The position numbers were made by a program, and so were the translations under genes. A stretch of 41,935 bases of DNA from contig MCFG01000410.1 in NCBI GenBank assembly GCA_002104895.1, forward strand, positions 17,501-59,435, in the 5' to 3' direction. Within the stretch, counting starts at the first letter, position 1. Every line of letters starts with the position of its first letter. Origin of the DNA: Anaeromyces robustus (Eukaryota; Neocallimastigomycota; Neocallimastigomycetes; Neocallimastigales; Neocallimastigaceae). Under the pieces are notes generated by a model, which searched no databases, was not told the origin of the DNA, and was given only the letters and a program-made list of their open reading frames with translations. Positions 25,124 to 36,144 of the stretch are shown in pieces.

Positions 25124-25627
25124 TTATTCATCATTATTTATATTTATATTTATATTTATATATTATATAGGATATAGGATATATATTTACATAAATATCA
25201 TTAGTAAAACACAAGGACCTATAATTAATAGAGTAGAAAGGAAAAATGTGAAACTATCATTTCCTGTAACAATTCTACCATGAAGAAATAGTTTTGATTT
25301 TCCTTCATATAATTTCCAACGTTTAACTTTTGGTCTTTGCGTTGATATATATTTAGATTGCATAGAAATTTGTTGCGATAGTCTAGACATACGTTTAGAA
25401 TGTCTATTTTCATTTTTATTTATTTTTGGTGACGGTGGCTCTTGCGGGGATATTAATGAAGAGCGTTTACTGCCATTTCCAGATGCATGTAAACTAACAC
25501 CACTACCAGTTCTTGGTAATGAATTTACTAAATTTTGTTTATATAAATTTTCCATTTGAATACTATCATATGATTTATTATCAAGAGTATATTGACTTTC
25601 TTTTCTTAATAAAGGTACTGACGTCAT
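23582..25627 (-). CDS. DHHC palmitoyltransferase, Erf2/ZDHHC9-14-18 type
   Basis: Integral membrane protein S-acyltransferase that palmitoylates cysteines of membrane-associated proteins (Erf2 acts on Ras at the ER/Golgi). Exons 25627-25191, 24783-24687 and 24490-23582 sum to 1443 nt, 480 aa. Order: disordered Ser-rich N-terminus (1-105), then KLFLHGRIVTGNDSF and transmembrane segments 1-2 (about 125-170). TDPGILPRN follows in the family position, spanning the exon 2/3 junction (residue 178). The Asn/Gln-rich insert is at about 190-240. The Cys-rich DHHC domain occupies 274-322, with FCSTCKIYRPPRSFHCSYC and catalytic Asp-His-His-Cys at 299-302. Transmembrane segments 3-4 come next, then TTHE (the TTxE motif, 395-398) and the SSGNAFKNILLVLF, RPVPPS motif. 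Introns 407 and 196 nt. Erf4/GCP16-like partners are known for the subfamily; none is seen here. Confidence 0.92.
24929..25125. repeat. Inverted AAAT / TTTA arrays in DHHC intron 1
   Basis: (AAAT)n at 24929-24967 and (TTTA)n at 25090-25124 flank a series of ttattatttatgatttatta units. About seven units carry the tga/tta variants. On either strand the outer arrays are complementary, so the intron RNA could form a long hairpin. Confidence 0.8.
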
Positions 25628-25983
25628 GTTAATATTATAAATTACTTTATATATAAATTTAAAAATATATATATAACATATATATATTTACCAATTTATT
25701 TGAATTATTGATTATTAATTATTGATTTTTTTTAATAAATTAATTTAATTTGTGAAACTTTATACGTAATTATTATTCTTTTGTATAGATATAAGTTTCA
25801 ATACTAATTAAATATTAAAAAATATAAAAAAATATTCAATTCAATAATAACTTATTAAAAAAAAAAAAAAAGAATAGATAGTTATAATAGATATTGGTTT
25901 AATAAAGAAACATTTGTTTGTAATCGAAATTATTTTTTTTTTAATAATAAAAAGTAGAAAGTAGAGTGATTGACTGTATTGTA

Positions 25984-26020
<37 letters not shown>

Positions 26021-26838
26021 TTTATTTTAATTTTTTTTTTTTTTTTTTTTTTTATTTTTACTTTAGATATATATATGTATAATAAAAAAAATTATTACTG
26101 TATAATATTATTATTATTTGTTTAAAATTATTTATTTTTATATAATTATTATTTGATAATTCAAATGAATAAGAATTATAATTTTATAAATTATTTGTTA
26201 TATATAATTAATATATTATTAATTATTTCACTCTTATTTTTTTTTAAATAAAAAAAAATTAATTTTGATATTATAAAATAGTTTTTTATATTGTTGTTAT
26301 TATTTTATTTTATTAATAATTTATTTCTTAAATATTGTTTTTATTTATTATGTAAATACTGTCAAATGATTAAATGCATATATACAATTGCATTTGTCTT
26401 TAATTAATAAAATATATTTAATACTATTTTATAATTTAAAAATATTTTGGGAATATTTAAAAAGAATTTAATTTAATTTAATTTTATTTGATTTAATTAT
26501 ATATTTTAAAAATCTACAACTTTTAATGAAAATTTATAATTCTTTTATCAATAATTTAATTTAAAAAAAAAAGTATTGAATAATTTGATATTTATTAAAA
26601 GTGATTAAGTAGATCTCTTAATAATTGAAATTGTTAGTTGATATATATAAATCCTTTATATATTGTATAAAAAAAAAATTGAATTTAATAGTACATAGAT
26701 TAAATTATAAACTTAATAGTATTATATTTTTTAATTTGAATTAAATAATATTAGAATACTAATGCATTAAGTTTTTAATTTTTTTTTAATCTATAAACTT
26801 TTTATAAACTTTTTTTTTATTTTTTTAATTCATGTTTA

Positions 26839-26874
<36 letters not shown>

Positions 26875-27868
26875 TTTTAAATAAAATATTATTATTTTAA
26901 AATATATATAATAAAGAGTTTAGTTTTTTTTTTTTATTTTTTAGTTTATTATTTAAAATAATAATAAATAATAATAATAATAAACTTTAAAATAAAAAAA
27001 AAAAAAAAAAAAACTTTAAAGACTTTTTTTTTTTACTAATTTTTATTCTTTTTTATATGATTTTTATTTTTTTATTATTTTTAATAATAAACTAAAAAAT
27101 CATAAAAAAAAAAAAAAAAGAATAAAAAATTAATGAATGTAATAAATATAATAATAATAAATAAATAAATAAATAATGAAAAAATAAAAAAAATTTTTTT
27201 TTATAAAAGTAATAAATAATAATAAATAATAATATAATATGTAATAAATATTAAATATTATTAAATATTATTAAATATTATTAAAATATTAAATAATATA
27301 TAATAAATACATTAATTATTAATATAAAAAATTTTTTATGATTATAAATATTAAATAATTTTTTATTATATAAAACTTTGATTCAAAAAAAAAAAAATTT
27401 TTTTTTCAATTTTTTCTTTTTTAATAAACAATTTAATTGAAATTTATATTGATAATATATAAATGTATAGAAATATAATATATTATTATTACATTCATAA
27501 TATATAATAATAAATATAATATATCATTTAATATTAAAAGTTTAAATAATATTAAAGAAAAAAGTCATGATGATGACACTCATAATCAATAATAATAAAA
27601 AAAAAACATCATTAGTTAGCATATTAATGAAGAATAATCTTTATAATAATAATAATATGATTAATAATAATATGATTTATAGTATAATGATTAATAATAA
27701 ATAAATAATAATAATAAATATTAACTATTAATAATTATTAATAAATCATTATTTAATATTAATGATTATTTAATTATTTTTCATGATGTTTAGTATAGAG
27801 TATTAAAGATTATTATAGTATAATAATGGTTTATAAAAATTCTTTATTTTATTAATACAATATTAATA

Positions 27869-27909
<41 letters not shown>

Positions 27910-27921
27910 TGTATTTATTAA

Positions 27922-27928
27922 TGTAACT

Positions 27929-27959
<31 letters not shown>

Positions 27960-27968
27960 TTTTCATAT

Positions 27969-28023
<55 letters not shown>

Positions 28024-28032
28024 TTTTCATAT

Positions 28033-28075
<43 letters not shown>

Positions 28076-28076
28076 T
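27922..28076 (+). repeat. TTTA microsatellite with periodic interruptions
   Basis: Three blocks of TTTA units separated by ttttcata at about 27960 and 28023, 63 bases apart, so the interruption itself is duplicated as part of a higher-order unit. Confidence 0.85.
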
Positions 28077-28659
28077 ATCATCTTTGTACAAATTCCCCTT
28101 ATTTTGCTTAACTTTTTTCTTTTGTAAACAATTTTTCAATAATATAATAATTAATATATTACAAATGTAAAACATTCATTATTCTATTAATTATTAATAT
28201 ATTACTATATATTAATTTATATTCTAATATTATAAAATATATTAAATTTAATTTTATATTTAATATTTTATATTTTATATTTTATTGTCTATAATAAATA
28301 ATAACTAATAATTAAATAATAATAATAAAATAATAGATAATTAATGATTTATAATTAATATTTTTTTATAATATTATATAAAAAATAAATCATTAGTTAT
28401 TATCATAATACATAATACTTTTTTTTAAATATTATATTATTTATAATAATTAATAATTAATAATTAATAATTAATAGTTATTATAGTTTATGATGATGAT
28501 TATTTGTTACACTAAGACAAATTTTTAAAATAATAAATAAATAAATAAATTAATTAATAAATTAATAAATTGATAATAATAAATATTTAAAAATAAATGA
28601 ATAAAAAATAAATAGATAAATAAAATAGTATAGATAAATAAAAAGTTAATATGTACTAA

Positions 28660-28729
28660 TTATATGTACTGTTAGTTTTTTATTAAATGTTAAGAATGTC
28701 ATTTAATAAAAAACTAACAGTACATATAA
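28660..28729. repeat. Perfect 30-bp inverted repeat, 10-base loop
   Basis: 28660-28689 (starting ttatatgtactgttag) is the exact reverse complement of 28700-28729, with loop ttaagaatgt. The arms contain mixed sequence (gtactgttag), unlike the pure A/T palindromes around. It could be a hairpin RNA, a small foldback element or a replication-generated palindrome; sequence alone does not decide. Confidence 0.9.
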
Positions 28730-31102
28730 AAATATAAAAAAAATATTAATACAATATATTATTCATTATAATAAAGAGAATATATTAATATAAATCTATA
28801 CATTTATTTTATAAAAACTATAAATAATCCTATTTTTATATTTATTTTTATATTTATTTTAATATTAACATTAATGCATAAATAATATATAACAATATAT
28901 TAGACATTATATTTTGTATATATAAAAATAAATAAAAAATAGTATTAAATGTAATATAATATATAATGAACAATATATTAGATTTATATTTAATATCATT
29001 TTTTTTTTAATTTTTAGTTTTTTTAATCCACATTTAAAATTTTAATTTTTTTTAATCTATTAAATATTTTTTAATTTAAAAAAATAAAATAAAGTAAAAT
29101 TTAAAGTATTTAATTAATTAATTAAAATTAATTAATAAAGAAAAAAAATAAAAAAGAAAAAAAAGTATTAATTAATAAAAATAAAAATAAAAATAAAAAT
29201 AAAAAGATTAAAGCAAAGCATATTAAAGATTAATTAAAAAAAAACAGCATTAATTAAAAATAAGATATAATAAAATACAATAACATAAAATACAATAAAA
29301 TAAAATACAATAAAATATAATAAAAAGCATTAATTAAATTAAATTAGAATTATAAAAAAAAGCATTTAAATAAAATAATAAAAATATTAGTATTATAATT
29401 AATTAAACCAAAAAAATATTTAATTATACAGTAATTAATTAAAAAAAATTCAAAAAATAGTCTTATATAAAAGCATTATTAATAATATTAATTATTATTT
29501 AACCATATTTAGTACTCAAAATATAATATTTGTATATGATTTTAAATAGTAGTTAAATAATAGTTAAATAATAGTAATTAAATTGTATTTAAATAAATAT
29601 AAATTATTTTAAACTATTTTCACCTATTAAAACTTTTAGATTAGAATATTTTTTTTAAAAAATTAAAAAAAAAAAAACGTTTTTAAATTTTTATATTTTT
29701 ATTAATAAGAAATTTGTTTCTTATTCTTTTTTTTTTTTTTTTTTTTATTAGTATTATTATTATTTTTTTTTTGTACTACCTACAAAATAGATTAATTATA
29801 AATCATGTTACAAAAAAAAAAAAAAATTAATAATAATAATAATAATAAAATAAAATTTAAATAAAAGAAGTTGTGTGAAATATTTTTTAAAGTTAAAATT
29901 TAAAATATATATTATATACATATTCATATATCATATATATCTTTTTTTTTTATTATTTAACTTTTAATATAATAAAACTTGGAAAGATTTAGGAAAAAAA
30001 ATTAGTTTATTCTTTCATTTTTGAATAAATAAATATTTATATTTAATATATTAATGCATCATATTTATAATATATATTTAGATTTGACTAAATTTTTATA
30101 TATTATTAGAAAAAAAAAAACTTTTATTATGTAAATGTTAATGTATGCATTAATATTTATAGTTAAAATATTACCACATAAAATTTTTACATGAAAAAAA
30201 AAAAAAAAAGGTGTGACAATTAAAATTTTATTTATAATAAATGTTAAAAAATAAATAAAAATAAATAAATTAATAAAAAGATGGTTATTAAATAAAACCA
30301 ATACTACAAATAAAGCATAAAAAAAAATAAAAATAAAAATAAAAATAAAAATTAAATTAACATTAATAAAGTTATTAATCTTTTAACAATTGTCATAATT
30401 TAATTAACTGTAATCCTCGACAAAAAAAATAATACTAAATATTAAAAAAGAAAACTAAATTTTATATATTAATAATAAAATTTATTTAAAAAAAAAAAAA
30501 AAAAGTATAAAGATTACTAATTTAAAATAGTAATAAATTGGAATGAAAATTTTGTTTTTAATATTTTTATTTATTTTATTTATGTTATAACTAAAAATAT
30601 CATGAATATATATATATATATTTTATATATAAAAATTTGTAATAATCTGTAAATAATATTATCATCGATCATTATTATAATGATATTATTATTATTTCCA
30701 ATAAAAATTGTCAATTTGTCAATATTTCAATAATAGGAATACTATTAAACTTTTTTTATCATTATTATTTATTTTATTTTATTTTTTTATTTTTTATTTT
30801 TTTTATTTTATTTTTCTTATTTTATTTTATTTTTATTATTTACCATTTTATATATTTTAATTAAATAAACTAATAATTATGTAATCTTATTAAAAAAAAA
30901 TAGAAATAAAATAAAAATAAAAATAAAAAGATAAAGAATAAAAAAGTGAAAGATGTATTAATAAAATTTTCAATTTTTACTAGAATTAAGAGGAAAAAAA
31001 AAAAAAAAAGTTAATAATTTTACATAATTATTAAATAAATAAAAATAAATCAGAAAAAAATAAAAATATAAAATATAAAATATATATATATATAAAAAAA
31101 AA

Positions 31103-31279
31103 ATGAATTTTTATTTTTTTACTAATGATACTGAATATTCACCTTGGTCAATAATAAAAAAAATAATACCACCCCAAGAAATTGATGAAATTAAAAATAT
31201 CTTAGGTCCAAAATTAATAAGTGATATTGAGGTTCATACCATTAATTATATATAAGATATTATTTGTAGAAAATAAAAA

Positions 31280-31311
<32 letters not shown>

Positions 31312-33782
31312 TAATAAATTATCCCAATTTTATGAAAGAAAAAAAAAAAAGATAGAATATTTATAGTCAAATATTAATTATATCATATATTAAACATTTG
31401 ATTAATATCAAAATATAATATTAATAATCAAAACATTTTATATTCATTTTGAGATAAATTATAGGATTTATATAATGAATGTGATCTTTTAAAGGAAATC
31501 CATACAGAATATAGAAGTGAAACTGAAAAAGTTTATAATAAAAAGGTATAATTTATATAATATATACATGTTTATATTATATTCTTTTTTTCTTTTTATT
31601 TCAATTTACGATTAAATAAAAAAATAAATAAAAAAAATCATTATTATCAATATTAAAGAACATTTTATTATTATTATTATAAAATATTATTATTATTATT
31701 ATTTTAAGCCTTCAGATTCCAAAGATTTTAATAAACTTATAAACGGATCTTCCTTTCAAATATCAATTTTTAAAAACAAAATACAATTTTTAACTAATAG
31801 TTTAAAAGAAGTAAATAAATAAGTAGTATATATTGAAATATAGATATATTTTATAATAAACTTGAAATAAAAAAAAAATTATGATTATATCTAATTAAAA
31901 ACAATAATCTCTTCTTTAAAAACGAAAATAGATACAACAAACAAACTTAAAAGATAATATATTACCAGAGTCAACACATAATATTGGTACTCTTTTAAAA
32001 AAATAATAAATAAATAAATAAACTCTTTTTTTAATCATATTAAATTTATTATTATCTGTCATAATATACTAATATTATTTCTTATTTCTCTTTTTTTTTT
32101 TTTTTTTTATAGTAAATTATATTTTAAAAGAAAACGAAATTCAAGCACAGGAAAATTATATAGGTAAATATATATATAAAAATAAATAATATTTATTTTA
32201 ACAATTCAAATTTACAATTTATTGACTTATTTATATATACATATATATATTTTAAATTATTTCACTTCATATTTAAAATTTTAAATATAAGAAAAACTTA
32301 AAGACGAAATATCACCGTCATCAAATATTGAAAAGTAATTTAATGGAATTTATATTTGAAAATAAAATAAATAGAATAAACAAGTTCGAATATAAATTAA
32401 TATTTTTACTTATTCCTATTTGTTTAATTATTATTAAAAAGTAGAGAATCAAATTCTAGTCAACAAATAAATTTTCTTTCAATTGATCCTATTGTTAACG
32501 AATTAAGGTGTATATATATATAATAACAATAACAATGATAATATTTAATTGAACCATTTAACATTATTTTATGAAAATATAAAATAAATTAAATATTAAT
32601 TATTTAAAAATTCTTGTATTTATAACTAATTCAATAGGCGACATCTTTTGAAAGAAAAAAATTATTTATTAAAGAAAATTGATTTATATCATAATTTACT
32701 AGATAATGAAAAACTATATAGAGAAAAGTAAATATTATATATATTGAGAAAGGAAAAAAGGAAAAAAAAATATTAGATATATAAAAAAAAATGTTAATGT
32801 TTATATGAAATTTAATATTAATATTATATTATATATCTATTAAAAAAATATTTATATAAATGAAAAAAATTTTCTTTATATAAATGAATATATAATTATT
32901 TTTAGAATTGAAGATTTTTCAACCCAAGAATTACCATCATTAAAAGCATTTCAAAAAGCAGCTGAAGAATTATTTGTAAATAATAAAATATTTCAAAAAA
33001 AAAAAAAAAAAAAAAAAGCATATAATAAAAGAATTATATATTATTTATATTATTTAATTATTATTAACAATTTTCTAATGAAAAAATATTTTTTTTCTCT
33101 CTTTGTAATATATATTTAATATTTAATATAAAAGGATAATATTCAAAAAGAAAAAGAGGAACATAACCTAAATTTATTATTTAAAAACAGTAAACTATTA
33201 AATATAAATTAATTATAAATTAATTTTTTTTTTAATTGGATTTAATATTTATATTATTAATATAAATTATTATATTAATTGTGGATTATTAATAATTTAT
33301 TTTAATATATTTATTACATTTCATTATTTCATTATTTATAATATATCTATTTATTTATATTATTATTAATTATAATAATTTTTCTTTTTTTTTTTTAATA
33401 ATAATATCAATAATATTTTTTTATTTTAATAGCAAATAATACATCAATAAAACAACAAGACAATATGCTCACAACAAAATCAAATATTTTTAAAACGAAA
33501 CCTGATACGAATTCTTTTGAAAATAATTCATTAAAAATCAGGAAAGATCATCATCTCAAGAATAGTAATAATAATAATAATAATAATAATATAGAAAATG
33601 TTAATAATATTAATGAAAATTCTTCTCCATCAATAATTCAAAATAATGAAAAAGATAATATGACTATTAATAAAAAAGTTAAACATAAAAAACAAAAACA
33701 TAAAAATATTATTAAAAATGATAGTAATGAATCATTAACTTTAACAAGAAATAAATCTATAGCAAATATTAACAATAATACT

Positions 33783-33833
<51 letters not shown>

Positions 33834-34226
33834 AGTAATAATAACACTATTAATAATGATAATAATAATAGTAATAGTAAGAATAATAATATTAAAAAAT
33901 TAAAAAAAAAGAAAGCTTCAAAATCAATAGCGAACCTTTCCAAAGCTCCATCTTCACCAGTATTACATCGATCACCATCAAAAGAATATTTACCAATTTC
34001 TTCTACTTCACATATACCATTAACTTTACCTTTAACTTCATTAGTACCTTCAATAAATTTACCTTTTTCATCAAATCCTTCGGTTACTAATAATAAAGTT
34101 ATATTAAATCCTATTATTCCTCATCCACCAATAAAACCTATAAAAAATGATAAAATATTTTCAAGAAAACGTTATAACGTTGTTCAACAATCTTCATCTA
34201 TTGTAACATCATCAAAAATAATATAA
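31103..34226 (+). CDS. CCDC24-like coiled-coil protein, 11 exons
   Basis: Exons 31103-31231, 31465-31545, 31709-31810, 31932-31986, 32113-32163, 32292-32334, 32442-32507, 32638-32727, 32906-32975, 33135-33189 and 33433-34226 sum to 1536 nt, 511 aa. The N-terminal block SPWSIIKKIIPPQEIDEIKN and ILGPKLISDIEDLYNECDLL (13-52) resembles vertebrate CCDC24 (pattern SLW…VP…EVK.ILG). A second block FLSIDPIVNELRRHLLKEKN (165-184), followed by a Leu/Lys helix, resembles that family's second conserved helix. Helical coiled-coil segments continue to about 245. The last exon is disordered: Asn runs at 293-300 and 366-380 from AAT repeats, Lys-rich 402-412, and a Ser/Pro tail. CCDC24 has unclear function and occurs mainly in ciliated lineages; a zoospore flagellum role is inference. 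The family call rests on remembered similarity. Confidence 0.7.
33561..33900 (+). repeat. In-frame AAT repeats encoding poly-Asn
   Basis: Two AAT/AAC tracts (about 33567-33590 and 33784-33830) inside the last exon of the coiled-coil gene are translated as poly-asparagine. The same triplets that fill introns and spacers have expanded inside a coding exon. The minus-strand open frame here (33943-33638, poly-Leu) is its shadow. Confidence 0.85.
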
Positions 34227-35600
34227 AATTAAAATTATAATTGGAAAAAAAAAATATATATATATATATATATAAACATTTATATATATATTTGTTATTA
34301 AACTAAAATAATACTTATAATTATACTATTAATATTAATATTATCATTTATTTCATTATTATAAAAATTATATGTAACATAATAAAGTATATATATATTA
34401 GATCTAATCTCTTTTTTTTTTTTATTTAGTTATATATATATTTTATTTTATCTTTTTTTACTTACTTAAATATACATATTATATATAAAACTTATATATC
34501 ATTATTTATAATCAATCAATAATATATATGTATAAATTTTACTAATAGAATTCATTATCTAAATAATTTTTTTTTTTTTTTATTTATATTTTATTCTATA
34601 CTTTATATGTTTATTTTTTTCTCTCTCTAATCTAATGTATAAAAACTATAAATTCTTATCTTTTTTTTTTTTTTTTCATTTTTAGATATATATTTTTTCA
34701 AATACTTATAAAAAAATATTAAATATATTAAAAAAAAATTCTTATAATATATTATAATATTAAATATTATTATATAATATAATAATATTAAAAAAAAAAA
34801 TGCATTTATCTTTAATTATAAATAATAATTAAAAATAATAAAAATTAAAGATCGATCAATCTGCATCTATATTAAATAAATAAATAAAAAAAAAAAATTT
34901 TTTTTATATTTTTTAGGAGTTTTTCCAAATTAATAATTATTCCTATTTTTCCTTATTTTATTTTATTAAGTTTTCCAATTTAAATTTAAATTTTTAAAGA
35001 AAAAAAAAAATTTTTTTTTTTATTTTTAGTTGTAAATTTTTTTACATATTTTATTATTATTATTATTATTATTAAAAAAAAGCAATATGTATTATACATC
35101 TAAATAATATAATAATAATAATAATAATAATAATATAATATTTATCAACCTCTTTTTATTTTATTTTTAAAATAAAAAGAAAATTTCTCATTATTTATTT
35201 AAATATTTTAAAAATCAAAATTTATATATTAGTTTTTATTTTATTTTATTTTGATTTGTTTTCTCATTTTTTTTATTTAATAAATTTCCGTAATGAATAT
35301 AATAAATCTATAATCAATATTTTTTGAAATGATTTTACTATTAAAGATTTTATATATATAAAAGAAAAATAAAATAAATTAAAAAAACAAATTGGTAAAA
35401 TTATATTTCAACCTAAAAACTATTACAATAGAATTTTTATATATATTTATTCATTAGAACAATTATCAATTAAATCTCCATAACAATAAAAGAAAATATA
35501 AAAAAAAAAAGGAAAGAATAAATAAATAAATATTTATTTATTTATTATTCTCATTTGTATATATATTGTATATTTGTTTTGTAAATATTATTAAAAAGAA
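34227..35600. other. AT spacer after the CCDC24-like gene
   Basis: Likely 3' UTR and spacer. TA repeats at 34254-34275, several poly-T runs, (ATT)n at 35051-35074 and (ATA)n at 35107-35135. No gene was seen on either strand. Confidence 0.65.
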
Positions 35601-36040
35601 AAGAAACAGTATAATTAAACTATTTATGTGTATATATTTAACGTATAATTTATCAAACTATTATATATATTTATTGAAAATCATAATTTAATTAACACAT
35701 TATATATATTTTATTAAAAAGATAATTATAAAATTGCGAATATTTTATGGAAAAAAACATAATTATCAATAAAGCATAATTTGTGTATATAATTTATTGA
35801 AAAAAACAGAATTATCAAAAAAGCATAATTTGTGTATATATTTTATTGAAAAAAAAAAAAAAAACATAATTATCAAACTATTTGTGTATATATTTTATTG
35901 AAAAAAACATAATTATCAAACTATTTATGTATATATTTTTTATTGAAAAGCATATTTTATCAATATAATTTATTAAAAAAAAAAAAAAAAAAAAAAAGCG
36001 TTATTAGCAAAGTATTTATATTTTATTAAAAAAAAAAAAA
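35600..36040 (+). repeat. Degenerate 35-58 bp minisatellite upstream of ankyrin gene
   Basis: About ten imperfect tandem copies of a unit of the form cataattatcaaactatttgtgtatatattttattgaaaaaaa. Best-preserved copies lie at about 35758-35940 (for example ataattatcaaactattt at 35868 and 35909); flanking copies at 35610-35757 and 35945-36035 are more divergent. Unit length varies through the poly-A segment (from 4 to 23 A). It ends about 105 bases before the ankyrin start codon. Confidence 0.8.
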
Positions 36041-36144
36041 AGAAGAAAAAAAACCTTATTAAATTATTCATATACTTTTATTCCATTTATATATATATAT
36101 ATATTTTTTTTTTATTTATTTTATATATAATAAAAAAAAAAACA

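Larger units (their letters stand above)
25628..31102. other. Gene-free 5.5 kb region
   Basis: No convincing coding region on either strand; the open stretch at 30065-30301 (-) is low-complexity Phe/Ile/Asn. Contents: poly-T runs at 25987-26020 and 26032-26053; (ATT)n at 26839-26872; paired microsatellites around 27860-28076; many short palindromes of A/T; a perfect inverted repeat at 28660-28729; aaaataca-type tandem units at 29273-29325; aaaat units at 29178-29206 and 30323-30352. The upstream part holds the DHHC promoter (25628-~26000) and the last few hundred bases the CCDC24-like promoter, but no motif was recognised. Confidence 0.6.

Noticed and set aside
27922-28076. Regularly spaced repeats resembling an array with spacers (CRISPR-like)
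   Set aside because: The spacers are themselves TTTA microsatellite; no unique spacers, and the context is eukaryotic.
30065-30301. Minus-strand 78-codon open frame
   Set aside because: Low-complexity Phe/Ile/Asn sequence including a poly-A run; no splice or family support.
33638-33943. Minus-strand poly-Leu open frame of 101 codons
   Set aside because: Exact antisense shadow of the AAT-encoded poly-Asn region of the coiled-coil gene.
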